This document shows, piece after piece, positions 9,232 through 18,500 of a DNA stretch of 56,187 bases. Where the stretch lies: the NCBI GenBank assembly GCA_015233515.1, contig JADFXS010000002.1:1-56187 (forward strand). Direction: 5' to 3'. The DNA comes from Deltaproteobacteria bacterium (GTDB lineage: Bacteria > Desulfobacterota > Desulfarculia > Adiutricales > JAGVGV01). The notes below the pieces were generated by a model. That model saw only the letters and a list, made by a program, of their open reading frames with translations, ran no database searches and was not told the origin of the DNA. Position numbers and translations under genes: made by a program. How positions within the stretch are numbered: the first letter of the stretch is position 1; the number at the start of each line of letters is the position of its first letter.

Positions 9232-9908
9232 ATGGTATCCATTTTGTATCCAAAACCGCGCACGGTTTTGATAAGGTTACCGGCGGATCCCAGTTTAGTC
9301 CGCAGTCGGGTGACGTGGGTATCGACCGTCCGTGTATCTCCGGTATATCCATATCCCCAAGCGTCTTGTAGGAGCGTCTCCCGGCTCTGCAGACGCCCCA
9401 ATCGCGATGCCAGAATGGCCAGCAGTCTGAATTCGGTGGAAGTCAACGTGATTTCCTCACCTTGGATAACAACCTGATGCCTGTCTTGATCGATGATCAT
9501 GGGGCCGACGGTGAGCACCGGCCGGCTGATCGGTTGGGGCTGGGTTCGGCGAAGCACGGCCTTGACGCGCAGGATGAGTTCCCGAACCGAAAACGGTTTA
9601 ACCACATAGTCTTCGGCCCCGACCTCGAAGCCGACCACCCGGTCGATCTCTTCTCCCTTGGCGGTGAGCATGATTATGGGAACCTGGGCGGTTCCAGGAT
9701 TGTTTTTGAGTCTTTTGCAGACCTCGGTGCCCAACATACCGGGAAGCATCAGGTCGAGAATAATCATATCCGGTGGATTGCTGATAGCTTGATTCAGCCC
9801 AGTCAGACCGTCATAGGCCATTTTCGGAAAAAAACCTTCCTGGCGCAGGTTGAATTCCAGCAGTTCAGCCAAATCTTTTTCGTCTTCAATAATCAGGATG
9901 CTAGCCAT
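9228..9908 (-). CDS. phoB: OmpR/PhoB-family response regulator
   Basis: A 226-residue regulator: receiver domain (1-118) with acidic pocket E8-D9, phospho-acceptor Asp52 in ILDLMLPG and the Lys of DYVVKPFS, then a winged-helix DNA-binding domain (about 130-226) with the typical LTSTEFRLL and TVDTHVTRLRTKLG segments. It is the first gene of the phoB-phoR-phoU operon and probably activates phosphate-starvation genes. No Pho box was identified by eye upstream. Confidence 0.92.
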   Translation of the reverse strand: MASILIIEDEKDLAELLEFNLRQEGFFPKMAYDGLTGLNQAISNPPDMIILDLMLPGMLGTEVCKRLKNNPGTAQVPIIMLTAKGEEIDRVVGFEVGAEDYVVKPFSVRELILRVKAVLRRTQPQPISRPVLTVGPMIIDQDRHQVVIQGEEITLTSTEFRLLAILASRLGRLQSRETLLQDAWGYGYTGDTRTVDTHVTRLRTKLGSAGNLIKTVRGFGYKMDTI

Positions 9909-10085
9909 AATGGTCCGATAACCTTGCCGACTATTTTAGAGAAATGAAGTTGGTTTCCCATGTCCCTTATTGAGATTCCCCGGGGTGAGCCGCGAGGAAT
10001 CTTCGGCATGCCGGGAACGAAGGCGATAAGCTTCTTGCTCGTCCACCCCGTAGCCAGCCGCGGGGAATACGCTTGCCGATAATAT

Positions 10086-12611
10086 TCATTTGGCTTTCCA
10101 GACCGGAAGAATCATTTTGGCGATGGTCCCTCGGCCGACCTTGGAGTTCAATTCCAGACGTCCTCGATGTTCGGCCACAATAGTCTGGCATATGGATAAA
10201 CCCAGCCCGGTTCCACCCCGGGTTCGCTTGGTAGTGAAAAAGGGATCGAACACGTGGGGCAAATTTTCCTTGTCAATCCCCTCCCCCTGATCTTCCACGG
10301 TCAGAAAGATCATATCCGCGAGGGGATCATGACCTGTGACAATGGAGACGCCTCGATCCTTGGAGGGTAGCGCCTGACAAGCGTTCTGGACCAGATTGAT
10401 GACCACTTGTTCCAGCCGTTGATAGTTGCCGAGGACCTGCGGCAGGTTTGAGCAATAATTTACGGATAAAGCCTCGGTCTGATGCTTGATCAGGTTGGTG
10501 AGCAGCACCAGGGCCGAGGTCACGACCTGATTGAGGTCCACCAGCTGAGTCTGATCGTTGAAATCCGGACGGGCGTAATCCTTCAGAGTTTTGACAATAT
10601 TGGATATTCGTTCCGCGCCTTCGCTGATTCCCTTGACCAGCAGCGGCATGTAATTGCGCATTTTCGAGTATGGCAGACGGGCTATGGAAAAATCGCCCTG
10701 ATCGCGCTCGTATTCTTCCAGGATCGGCTGAATGTCGTCCCAGGACTCTCCGAGGATAGGAGCATTGAGCATGATGAAACTGGTGGGGTTGTTGATCTCG
10801 TGAGCCATGCCGGCGGCCAATGTCCCTAAAGAGGCCAGCTTGTCCTGCTGGATCATCAGTTGTTCCTCTTCCCGGGCTATTTCCTCGGCTTGCTGCCGGT
10901 CGGTGATGTCGGATAACAAGGTGTCGTATTCTATCAGGTTTCCCTGGGAGTCGAAATGGGGGACCGGAGTATTACGGACCCAGATAATTCGCCCGTCCTT
11001 ACGGATAAAACGATGTTTTATGCTTCTGAATTCCTGTTTTAGGCTCAACAGATTCACCTGGGCAACCACTTGGCCCCGATCTTCCTCCGGGATTAAATCC
11101 AGCCAGGACATAGGGTCGGGGTTTAATTCTTCGGGCCGGTAACCGGTCACCGCTTCGCACGCCGGACTGTGTTCGGTCCGGACCACCTGGTTGCCGTCTA
11201 AATACACAGTGAATATATAGTCCGTCATGGCCGACGTTATCCGGCGGTAGCGCCCCTCGCTACGCTTCAAGGCTTCTTCGGCGCGCTTCTTTTCGGTGAT
11301 ATCCTCCATCATGCAAATAAGATAGGTCGGCCGACCGGAATCTCCGCGCACAATGGAGACTGTGACGTTGGTCGGAACGAATCGGTCCTCCTTGTGAGTC
11401 AACCGGCCTTCCAATTGAAAAAAGTTTTTGCCTGTTTTCCTGGCATGATTCCAGGCCTGCAGGTATTTTTTCCATTCCCCGGGTCCGGTCAGGTCCCGGG
11501 GAGTCATCGTCCGTAATTCGGCTTCCGAATAACCGACCATTTGTCGGCCGGCGTGATTGACCCTGGATAATTTCAAGGATGGGAGATGCAATAAGGCAAT
11601 CCCGATAGGGGCTTGTTCAAAGACAGCCCGAAAGCGGGCTTTGTGGGACTTGTCCCTAAGTTTTTGCTTTTGTCTCCTTTTGGTTACATCCCGGCCTACG
11701 GCCTGGACCTCAACAAAACGGTCATCTCGAAAAAGAGGGTGCAAGACCCATTCCACCCAGCACAACTGACCATCGGCTTGAGTTATTTCCTGTTCTATCT
11801 TGGCGGTCTCCAACCCCGCCATGAGTTCCGTAACGGCGTTTTTGACTTTTTTTAAAAATTTTTCCGGCAATATTTCAAATAAGGAGCTACCGATCAAATT
11901 TTTGCCGGACAGGTTGAAATATTGGTTACAGGCGTCATTGAGCAAGGTGATGGTCCCGTCCGGGAGAAAGCGGCAGGCCGGGTCGGTCATGGACGTCAGC
12001 ACGGCCTGGTATCGATTTTCCAGGTCTTGGAGATATTTTTCCGCCTGGCGGCGAGCCGCGGTCATGGCCTCCAGGTCCTGCCGGGCTTCATCCAGAAGTC
12101 GAACCTTTTCCAAATTCACCCGGGCCGGTAATTCGGCCACACGGACAAAATGGGTCATGATCTGGTTGGCCCTTTCCAGGGGTATGACCGGAACCCGCCG
12201 TAGAGCCGCCAGATATGTCTCTTCGTCAAAACCGTAATCTTTTGCCTGGCGGATAAAGAATGCCTCATCCGGTGGTTCATGAAGAAACTGGCTGAAAAAA
12301 AGCGTGGCCAGGTATAACTCGTCCACGAAAATAGGCACGGAATAGAGCATCAACCCATTGAGACACCGGCCCGCTTGAGTTTGACCGACAGACGGCTGGC
12401 CGAGCGCCTGCAAGACGCTTTGGCGGCAACGCTCTTCGGTCGCCGGGTTTTGATGGTGAAAAATGCGGCAAATGTCCTGCCAACCGCTGCAAGACAGTAT
12501 CTGTCCGTGAGCGTCTACCAGGCTGTGGGCCGTGCCGGTCAGATCGGACAGAGAGTCGAGCAAGCCTTTAACCTGCTCCATGTTCATCAAATCAATCAGT
12601 TTACGGGTCAT
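10086..12611 (-). CDS. PocR-PAS sensor histidine kinase (soluble)
   Basis: An 841-residue cytoplasmic hybrid-free kinase with no membrane segment. Residues 1-170 are a PocR ligand-sensing domain, recognisable by the SDLTG start and the Cys spacing in CRIFHHQNPATEERCRQS and GRCLNGLMLYSVPI. Three or four PAS/PAC modules follow (about 190-590). The kinase core has His604 in GMAHEINNPTS, N box LVQNACQALP, G1 DQGEGID and G2 GTGLGLS. PocR domains bind small organic molecules in known cases. Unusually for this class there is no cognate response regulator beside it; phoB lies 178 bases downstream and belongs to phoR. This type is common in Desulfobacterota. Confidence 0.9.
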   Translation of the reverse strand: MTRKLIDLMNMEQVKGLLDSLSDLTGTAHSLVDAHGQILSCSGWQDICRIFHHQNPATEERCRQSVLQALGQPSVGQTQAGRCLNGLMLYSVPIFVDELYLATLFFSQFLHEPPDEAFFIRQAKDYGFDEETYLAALRRVPVIPLERANQIMTHFVRVAELPARVNLEKVRLLDEARQDLEAMTAARRQAEKYLQDLENRYQAVLTSMTDPACRFLPDGTITLLNDACNQYFNLSGKNLIGSSLFEILPEKFLKKVKNAVTELMAGLETAKIEQEITQADGQLCWVEWVLHPLFRDDRFVEVQAVGRDVTKRRQKQKLRDKSHKARFRAVFEQAPIGIALLHLPSLKLSRVNHAGRQMVGYSEAELRTMTPRDLTGPGEWKKYLQAWNHARKTGKNFFQLEGRLTHKEDRFVPTNVTVSIVRGDSGRPTYLICMMEDITEKKRAEEALKRSEGRYRRITSAMTDYIFTVYLDGNQVVRTEHSPACEAVTGYRPEELNPDPMSWLDLIPEEDRGQVVAQVNLLSLKQEFRSIKHRFIRKDGRIIWVRNTPVPHFDSQGNLIEYDTLLSDITDRQQAEEIAREEEQLMIQQDKLASLGTLAAGMAHEINNPTSFIMLNAPILGESWDDIQPILEEYERDQGDFSIARLPYSKMRNYMPLLVKGISEGAERISNIVKTLKDYARPDFNDQTQLVDLNQVVTSALVLLTNLIKHQTEALSVNYCSNLPQVLGNYQRLEQVVINLVQNACQALPSKDRGVSIVTGHDPLADMIFLTVEDQGEGIDKENLPHVFDPFFTTKRTRGGTGLGLSICQTIVAEHRGRLELNSKVGRGTIAKMILPVWKAK

Positions 12612-13054
12612 ATGCCGTTCCCGGAAATCCTGTTCTGATCATAACAATACTGATGCCTTATAACCCATCCCACCGGGCTTTGAACAGGAGTTTGTATTGG
12701 ATAAGGAGATCGTCTCAACCGGCCCGGGTGGTGGCAGGGAGCTGGATTAATTTGACCCTGACACATTTCGGAAGAATAATAGAAATCAAGTTGAGAATAT
12801 CCAATCTTATGGTAAAATTGATGCCAGTGTAAGGTTATTTTATTCAAAGACTGGATTAACATCTTCAAAGCATATCGGGTCGGCTCAGGACCTGATTTCG
12901 AGCCCCGTTTTTAATCCAGTAAAAAAAATATTATTAGATTTCCCCGGAGCATACTTCTCGGTGGAGGATGAGGCCAGGGACCGAAGGGCTGTACAATTCC
13001 ATGGTCTCGACCTTTAGCCGCCGGCCATGTTTCACGGGATGAAAGAAGGACAAA
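12612..13054. other. Leader region of the first tandem chemoreceptor
   Basis: About 440 bases between the divergent PocR kinase and the first chemoreceptor. From about 12785 to 13054 it is homologous to the region before the second chemoreceptor (15296-15712), so the duplication includes the leader. No gene is supported. Confidence 0.6.
12791..12818 (+). promoter_or_regulatory. Putative sigma-70 promoter, conserved in both tandem leaders
   Basis: TTGAGA (12791-12796), 16 bases, TAAAAT (12813-12818). The same block in the second leader reads TTGAGA (15302-15307), 16 bases, TAAGAT (15324-15329). Conservation where the surrounding bases have drifted supports function. The distance to the start codon is about 235 bases, which leaves a long leader. 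Confidence 0.4.
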
Positions 13055-15205
13055 GTGAAACTCAATCTTCGTGGCAAATTTTTGTTCCCGACTATTTTCC
13101 TGGTTATTTTTTGCGTTGGGTTGACCTCGGCCGTATCCTACCATTTTTCCACCACGGCTTTACGGAATATGGTAATCGGCCAACTCGACCAAGTCGCCGC
13201 TTTTTCGATCAAGACCCTATCTACTTGGCTGGCCGACCGAAAGCTGGAGGCAAAAAACTGGAGTAACGTCAAACAAGTGGAAGCGCCGCTGCAGGATGGC
13301 GGTTCGAACCAGGAATCTCTTAAGCAAGCCGACGCTTTTCTGGCAGAATTGAAAAAGGAATATAAATTCTACGAAGCCATCAACATCGCCAACAAGGAAG
13401 GTCTGATTATCGCGGCGTCCGATCCCAAGATCGTTGGCATCAAGGTATCCGACCGGCAATATTTTCAGACCGCCTTGAGCGGAAAGCCCGGGTTTTCCGA
13501 AGTCATGTCCAGCAAGACCACCGGAAACCCCGTGTTTGCTTTATCTTACCCCATTATTAACAACAAAAGCGATCTGATCGGCGTGTTTTTCTCCATAGTC
13601 GATGTGAATTCCTTCAGCCAGGAATTCCTTGAACTGGTCAAAATCGGCCAAACCGGTTATGTCTATATCTGCGATGCCAAGGGCTTGGTTATCGCCCACC
13701 CGAACAAAGACGCCATCCTGAAATTAAATCTGAACGATACGGACTTCGGCCGGGAAATCGTTACTCAGAAAGATGGTCGGCTCGTTTATACCTTTGCCGG
13801 TCTGGAAAAAATCGCGTCCTTTAAGAAAAATCCGGAGACAGGCTGGACGATTGTGGCGACGAGCGGAACAGCGGAAGCTTTCTCGGTCGTGAAGGAAATC
13901 GGCTATCTAAATACAGCTTCGGCCCTGGGACTGGTCATTTTGTTATCCCTGATCATGACCTGGTTGATGAACCGCTTGATCTCCCGGCCTTTGAATAAAA
14001 CAGCGGAAATCATGAAGAGAGTCGCCGCCGGAAATCTTAGCCAACGGGTCGGGTTCAAATCCGATGACGAAGTCGGTCGCCTGTCGCAATCCGTGGACAC
14101 TTTTCTGGATGTTCTGACCGATTTTGTTGCTTCCCTGCGTCGGATAGGAGAAGGCGATCTCAACGTGGAATTTACGGCGCGCTCCCCGGAAGATGAAATG
14201 GCCCCCGTGGCTCAGCAGATGATTCGTAACCTAAGGGAAATTGTCGGACTGGTCAACGCGGCGACCGTCCAACTCACCACCGGCTCCGCCAAAGTCTCGG
14301 ATTCCAGCCAGATTTTATCCCAGGGTTCGGTCGAACAAGCCGCCTCCCTGGAAGAGATCAGCGCCTCGGTGATGGAACTGGCCACACAAACCAAAGCCAA
14401 TGCGGGCAACTCCTCCCTGGCCAACCAATTGTCCCGAACCGTCAAGGAGTCGGCGGAAAAAGGCAGCCAGCAGATGGGAGAGATGGTTTCCGCCATGGAC
14501 GATATCAGGCAATCCGGCCAGGAGATCGCTAAAATCATCAAGACTATTGACGCTATAGCCTTTCAAACCAATCTCCTGGCCTTGAACGCCGCCGTGGAAG
14601 CGGCTCGCGCCGGCAAGTACGGCAAGGGATTTGCCGTGGTCGCCCAGGAAGTCAGGAACCTGGCCGGGCGAAGCGCGAAAGCAGCGCGCGAAACCGCAGA
14701 ACTGATAGAAAACACGGTCAAAAAAGTCGAAACCGGCTCCGGAGTCGCGGAAAGAACTTCTCAATCGCTGCGGGACATCGTGGCGGGAGTAATAAAAGTC
14801 AGCGACTTGGTAGGAGAAATTGCCGCCTCTTCCAACGAACAAGCTCAAGGCATCGCCGAAATCAACACCGGCCTGAGCCAAATTGAACAAGTGACCACCC
14901 GGAACACTACCAACGCCGAGGAGACGGCGTCGGCCGCGGTGGAGTTATCCGGCCAAGCCGCGGCCCTGAGTGATGTTTTGTCAAGATTCAAAATGGATGA
15001 AGACCATCGCGGATCAAGCCGCTTAGCTGCCCCGCCCGCCCAAGCCCGGCCGGCCGCCGCTTCGAAACAAATTCCATTTAGCGCGCCGGTTGAACCGGTG
15101 GGAAAAAAGTCTCCTCAAGAACCTCAAGGAACCGCCGGTAGAAAAAAAATCATCCGGCCCGAAGAGGTAATCTCCCTGGATGACCGCGAGTTTGGCAAAT
15201 ATTGA
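13055..15205 (+). CDS. Methyl-accepting chemotaxis protein with Cache sensor (tandem copy 1)
   Basis: A 716-residue chemoreceptor starting at GTG 13055, with GAAGGA five bases upstream. TM1 about 10-30; a large periplasmic dCache_1-type sensor (about 35-275, with SDRQYFQTALSGKPGFSEV and KNPETGWTIVATS hallmarks); TM2 about 285-310; HAMP; long signalling hairpin with the conserved tip DAIAFQTNLLALNAAVEAARAG; and a Pro/Ala-rich linker leading to the tail RPEEVISLDDREFGKY. Cache sensors of this type bind small metabolites such as amino acids or carboxylates. The second copy follows 508 bases later. From codon 276 onward the DNA is nearly or wholly identical to copy 2. Confidence 0.93.
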   Translation: MKLNLRGKFLFPTIFLVIFCVGLTSAVSYHFSTTALRNMVIGQLDQVAAFSIKTLSTWLADRKLEAKNWSNVKQVEAPLQDGGSNQESLKQADAFLAELKKEYKFYEAINIANKEGLIIAASDPKIVGIKVSDRQYFQTALSGKPGFSEVMSSKTTGNPVFALSYPIINNKSDLIGVFFSIVDVNSFSQEFLELVKIGQTGYVYICDAKGLVIAHPNKDAILKLNLNDTDFGREIVTQKDGRLVYTFAGLEKIASFKKNPETGWTIVATSGTAEAFSVVKEIGYLNTASALGLVILLSLIMTWLMNRLISRPLNKTAEIMKRVAAGNLSQRVGFKSDDEVGRLSQSVDTFLDVLTDFVASLRRIGEGDLNVEFTARSPEDEMAPVAQQMIRNLREIVGLVNAATVQLTTGSAKVSDSSQILSQGSVEQAASLEEISASVMELATQTKANAGNSSLANQLSRTVKESAEKGSQQMGEMVSAMDDIRQSGQEIAKIIKTIDAIAFQTNLLALNAAVEAARAGKYGKGFAVVAQEVRNLAGRSAKAARETAELIENTVKKVETGSGVAERTSQSLRDIVAGVIKVSDLVGEIAASSNEQAQGIAEINTGLSQIEQVTTRNTTNAEETASAAVELSGQAAALSDVLSRFKMDEDHRGSSRLAAPPAQARPAAASKQIPFSAPVEPVGKKSPQEPQGTAGRKKIIRPEEVISLDDREFGKY

Positions 15206-15213
15206 GTTTCAAG

Positions 15214-15229
15214 GCCGGCGCAAGCCGGC
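15214..15229 (+). terminator. GCAA-loop hairpin after chemoreceptor copy 1
   Basis: GCCGGC (15214-15219), tetraloop GCAA, GCCGGC (15224-15229): a perfect six-pair GC stem nine bases after the stop codon. There is no U-run, so it may be an RNA-stabilising hairpin rather than a terminator. Copy 2 has a different hairpin in the matching place. Confidence 0.4.
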
Positions 15230-15434
15230 AGCACAGACTATCAAAAATCAAAAGCCTTAACCCGATATGACCTTCCGGTCTGGAAAAAGTGAAAAACCGA
15301 CTTGAGAATATGGAATCTTATGGTAAGATTATTCCTAAGTAAGAGCACATTGCATTGAAAGACTGGGTTACTATCTCCAACGCATACCAGGCTGGCTCAG
15401 GACCTGATTTCGCACCCCGATCTTAATCCAGTTC

Positions 15435-15581
15435 TAAGAGGTAATTGCAAAACCGCCCTTTTGGCCCAACTCTTCGTCGGGCTCAATTTTGAAGCCCTCA
15501 AAATACGTCGGTATTCCTGCGGCTTCAAAATCTCGCTTTCCTCGACCTGGGCCAAAATTCATAGTCTTGCAGTCGCCTTAT
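15435..15581. mobile_element. MITE-like inverted-repeat element inserted in duplicated leader
   Basis: Aligning the two chemoreceptor leaders, copy 1 goes from 'aatccag' (12915-12921) to 'cccggagcatac' (about 12943) in some 20 bases, whereas copy 2 needs about 165. The extra block has imperfect terminal inverted repeats: TAAGAGGTAATTGCAAAAC at the left against the reverse of its right end, TATAAGGCGACTGCAAGAC. Inner arms (ggcccaa...ttttgaagcc) also pair. It encodes nothing, so it would need a transposase supplied elsewhere. Confidence 0.55.
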
Positions 15582-15712
15582 AAATCTAATTTTAAATTTT
15601 CCCGGAAAATACTTCCCGGTGGAGGAAGAGTCCAAGGATTGAAGGGCTATGCAATCCCATGGTCTTGACCCTTAAACACTGGTTTTGTTTCACGGGACGA
15701 AAGAAGGACAAA

Positions 15713-17863
15713 GTGAAACTCAATCTTCGCGGCAAATTTTTGTTACCAACCATCTTTCTAGTTATTTTTTGTGTCGGATTGACTTCGGCCATCTCCTACT
15801 ATTATTCCACTAAAGCTTTGCGGAATATGGTGATCAACCAGCTTGACCAGGTCGCCGCTTTTTCGACCAAGACTCTATCCACTTGGCTGGCCGACAGAAA
15901 GATGGAAGTAAAAAACTGGAGTAATGTCAAACAAGTGGAAGCGACGCTGCAGGATGGCGGGGCGAACAAGGAAACTATTAAGCAAGCCGACGCTTTCCTG
16001 GCCGAATTGCGAAAGGAATATAAATTCTACGAGTCCATCAGCATCGTCAGCAAGGAAGGTCTGATTATCTCCTCGTCCGATTCCAAGACCCTTGGACTCA
16101 ATGTATCCGACCGACAATATTTCCAGACCGCCTTGAGCGGAAAACCCGGGTTCTCCGAAGTCATACCCAGCAAAGCCACCGGAAATCCTGCGTTCGCTTT
16201 ATCTTACCCTGTTATCAACGACAACAATAAAGTTATCGGCGTGTTTTTCTCCGCTGTCGATGTGAATTCCTTCAGCCGGGAATTCATTGAACTGGTCAAA
16301 ATCGGCCAAACCGGATATATCTATATCTGCGATGCCAAGGGCATGGTCATTTCTCACCCGAATAAAGACGCCATCCTGAAATTGAACCTAAACGATACGG
16401 ATTTCGGCCGGGAAATCAACACCCGAAACGATGGACGGCTCTTTTACAATTTTGATGGACTGGAAAAAATCGCATCCTTTAAGAAAAATCCGGAGACAGG
16501 CTGGACGGTGGTGGCGACGAGCGGAACAGCGGAAGCCTTCTCGGTCGTGAAGGAAATCGGCTATCTAAATACAGCTTCGGCCCTGGGACTGGTCATTTTG
16601 TTATCCCTGATCATGACCTGGTTGATGAACCGCTTGATCTCCCGGCCTTTGAATAAAACAGCGGAAATCATGAAGAGAGTCGCCGCCGGAAATCTTAGCC
16701 AACGGGTCGGGTTCAAATCCGATGACGAAGTCGGTCGCCTGTCGCAATCCGTGGACACTTTTCTGGATGTTCTGACCGATTTTGTTGCTTCCCTGCGTCG
16801 GATAGGAGAAGGCGATCTCAACGTGGAATTTACGGCGCGCTCCCCGGAAGATGAAATGGCCCCCGTGGCTCAGCAGATGATTCGTAACCTAAGGGAAATT
16901 GTCGGACTGGTCAACGCGGCGACCGTCCAACTCACCACCGGCTCCGCCAAAGTCTCGGATTCCAGCCAGATTTTATCCCAGGGTTCGGTCGAACAAGCCG
17001 CCTCCCTGGAAGAGATCAGCGCCTCGGTGATGGAACTGGCCACACAAACCAAAGCCAATGCGGGCAACTCCTCCCTGGCCAACCAATTGTCCCGAACCGT
17101 CAAGGAGTCGGCGGAAAAAGGCAGCCAGCAGATGGGAGAGATGGTTTCCGCCATGGACGATATCAGGCAATCCGGCCAGGAGATCGCTAAAATCATCAAG
17201 ACTATTGACGCTATAGCCTTTCAAACCAATCTCCTGGCCTTGAACGCCGCCGTGGAAGCGGCTCGCGCCGGCAAGTACGGCAAGGGATTTGCCGTGGTCG
17301 CCCAGGAAGTCAGGAACCTGGCCGGGCGAAGCGCGAAAGCAGCGCGCGAAACCGCAGAACTGATAGAAAACACGGTCAAAAAAGTCGAAACCGGCTCCGG
17401 AGTCGCGGAAAGAACTTCTCAATCGCTGCGGGACATCGTGGCGGGAGTAATAAAAGTCAGCGACTTGGTAGGAGAAATTGCCGCCTCTTCCAACGAACAA
17501 GCTCAAGGCATCGCCGAAATCAACACCGGCCTGAGCCAAATTGAACAAGTGACCACCCGGAACACTACCAACGCCGAGGAGACGGCGTCGGCCGCGGTGG
17601 AGTTATCCGGCCAAGCCGCGGCCCTGAGTGATGTTTTGTCAAGATTCAAAATGGACGAAGACCATCGCGGGTCAAGCCGGTTGGCCGCCCCGCCCGCCCA
17701 AGCCCGGCCGGCCGCCGCTTCGAAACAAATACCATTTAGCGCGCCGGTTGAACCGGTGGGAAAAAAGTCCCCCCAAGAACCTCAAGGAACCGCCGGAAGG
17801 AAAAAAATCATCAGGCCCGAAGAGGTAATCTCCCTGGATGACAGCGAGTTTGGCAAGTATTGA
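15713..17863 (+). CDS. Methyl-accepting chemotaxis protein with Cache sensor (tandem copy 2)
   Basis: A 716-residue receptor, same length as copy 1. The start is GTG 15713, with the same GAAGGA site; an upstream ATG at 15659 lies in the duplicated leader and is unlikely. The periplasmic Cache sensor (about 35-275) differs at many positions from copy 1 (for example SIVSKEGLIISSSDSKTLGLN against NIANKEGLIIAASDPKIVGIK). TM2, HAMP and the signalling domain are practically identical. This pattern means new ligand specificity on a homogenised output domain. The tail ends DDSEFGKY. Confidence 0.93.
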   Translation: MKLNLRGKFLLPTIFLVIFCVGLTSAISYYYSTKALRNMVINQLDQVAAFSTKTLSTWLADRKMEVKNWSNVKQVEATLQDGGANKETIKQADAFLAELRKEYKFYESISIVSKEGLIISSSDSKTLGLNVSDRQYFQTALSGKPGFSEVIPSKATGNPAFALSYPVINDNNKVIGVFFSAVDVNSFSREFIELVKIGQTGYIYICDAKGMVISHPNKDAILKLNLNDTDFGREINTRNDGRLFYNFDGLEKIASFKKNPETGWTVVATSGTAEAFSVVKEIGYLNTASALGLVILLSLIMTWLMNRLISRPLNKTAEIMKRVAAGNLSQRVGFKSDDEVGRLSQSVDTFLDVLTDFVASLRRIGEGDLNVEFTARSPEDEMAPVAQQMIRNLREIVGLVNAATVQLTTGSAKVSDSSQILSQGSVEQAASLEEISASVMELATQTKANAGNSSLANQLSRTVKESAEKGSQQMGEMVSAMDDIRQSGQEIAKIIKTIDAIAFQTNLLALNAAVEAARAGKYGKGFAVVAQEVRNLAGRSAKAARETAELIENTVKKVETGSGVAERTSQSLRDIVAGVIKVSDLVGEIAASSNEQAQGIAEINTGLSQIEQVTTRNTTNAEETASAAVELSGQAAALSDVLSRFKMDEDHRGSSRLAAPPAQARPAAASKQIPFSAPVEPVGKKSPQEPQGTAGRKKIIRPEEVISLDDSEFGKY

Positions 17864-17898
17864 GTTTCAAGGCCGGCGATAGCCGCATGATGTCCCAG

Positions 17899-17927
17899 GG
17901 CGACCAGGACGCAACATCCTGGTCGCC
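17899..17927 (+). terminator. Strong hairpin terminator after chemoreceptor copy 2
   Basis: GGCGACCAGGA (17899-17909), loop CGCAACA, TCCTGGTCGCC (17917-17927): a perfect eleven-pair stem, followed by TCTTTCTCCC. It sits 35 bases after the stop codon. Only the left arm of this hairpin recurs in the chemoreceptor relic near 27073-27086. Confidence 0.75.
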
Positions 17928-18290
17928 TCTTTCTCCCAATAGGGTTGATCTGACGTTGACCTTACCCTGATCGGTAGGAAAATGTATTAAGCCGCCGCGA
18001 CAAAACCACTCGGCCTTGATACCGAACAGATAAAAATCCATTACTCTGATGCCAAAAAAATAACCGCGCTCCCCGCGACACAGAGCAAAATTTTTCTTCT
18101 TCTCCCTGTCTCCCTCTATTCAAACCCCCGAGATCAACTGATTTATACACAACGTCAAAAGAATGGGGCATGGCCTTGGGCGTGCGACAATGTCCAACGC
18201 TTTTTCGACGGCTCGGCTTTCGATATAGGAAGCTCAGGCCGGTGATCGCCACTGCGGCCCCAGAGCAACATGGTTAGGCCGATATTTTTC

Positions 18291-18319
18291 TTGACAGCGT
18301 CCGCAGGCCTAATTACTAT
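18291..18319 (+). promoter_or_regulatory. Putative sigma-70 promoter of the GGDEF gene
   Basis: A consensus TTGACA (18291-18296), 17 bases, then TACTAT (18314-18319). Good spacing and a perfect -35; the -10 matches four of six positions. It would leave a leader of about 175 bases before the GGDEF start. Confidence 0.45.
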
Positions 18320-18388
18320 CATTTTGATAGTTTTTATAGTTATTTGCTCCCGGCCGTCAGAATAGATTTAAATAGGAGTGAAATCAAC

Positions 18389-18430
18389 ATGTTCCAGCAT
18401 GATGCCCTGAAAACCCGACCGGCGGCTTGA
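18389..18430 (+). CDS. Possible 13-residue leader peptide
   Basis: ATG 18389 follows AGGAG (about 18374-18378) and reads MFQHDALKTRPAA then TGA, ending 70 bases before the chosen GGDEF start. It is between the promoter-like element and the gene. It may be a chance ORF; the good ribosome binding site is the only support. Confidence 0.2.
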   Translation: MFQHDALKTRPAA

Positions 18431-18500
18431 GCCATAACATTAAATGAGCATCGGGTATGTGAGAATGATTTGTCAGATGGAAGCAACAGGGGGAAGAGAT

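Larger units (their letters stand above)
15206..15712. other. Region between the tandem chemoreceptors
   Basis: Holds the GCAA hairpin, the duplicated leader (from about 15296) with its promoter-like element at 15302-15329, and a MITE-like insertion (15435-15581) absent from the first leader. No protein gene is supported. Confidence 0.6.
17928..18500. other. Intergenic and leader region before the GGDEF gene
   Basis: About 570 bases. It contains a promoter-like element (18291-18319) and a possible 13-codon leader ORF (18389-18430), both listed. The GEMM-type c-di-GMP riboswitch consensus was looked for and not seen. Confidence 0.4.

Noticed and set aside
13055..17863. Tandem receptors as an assembly artefact
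   Set aside because: Sensor halves, leaders and 3' flanks differ clearly, so two real genes exist, although the identical tract should be confirmed with long reads.
18290..18500. c-di-GMP riboswitch before the GGDEF gene
   Set aside because: The GEMM core sequences were not found.
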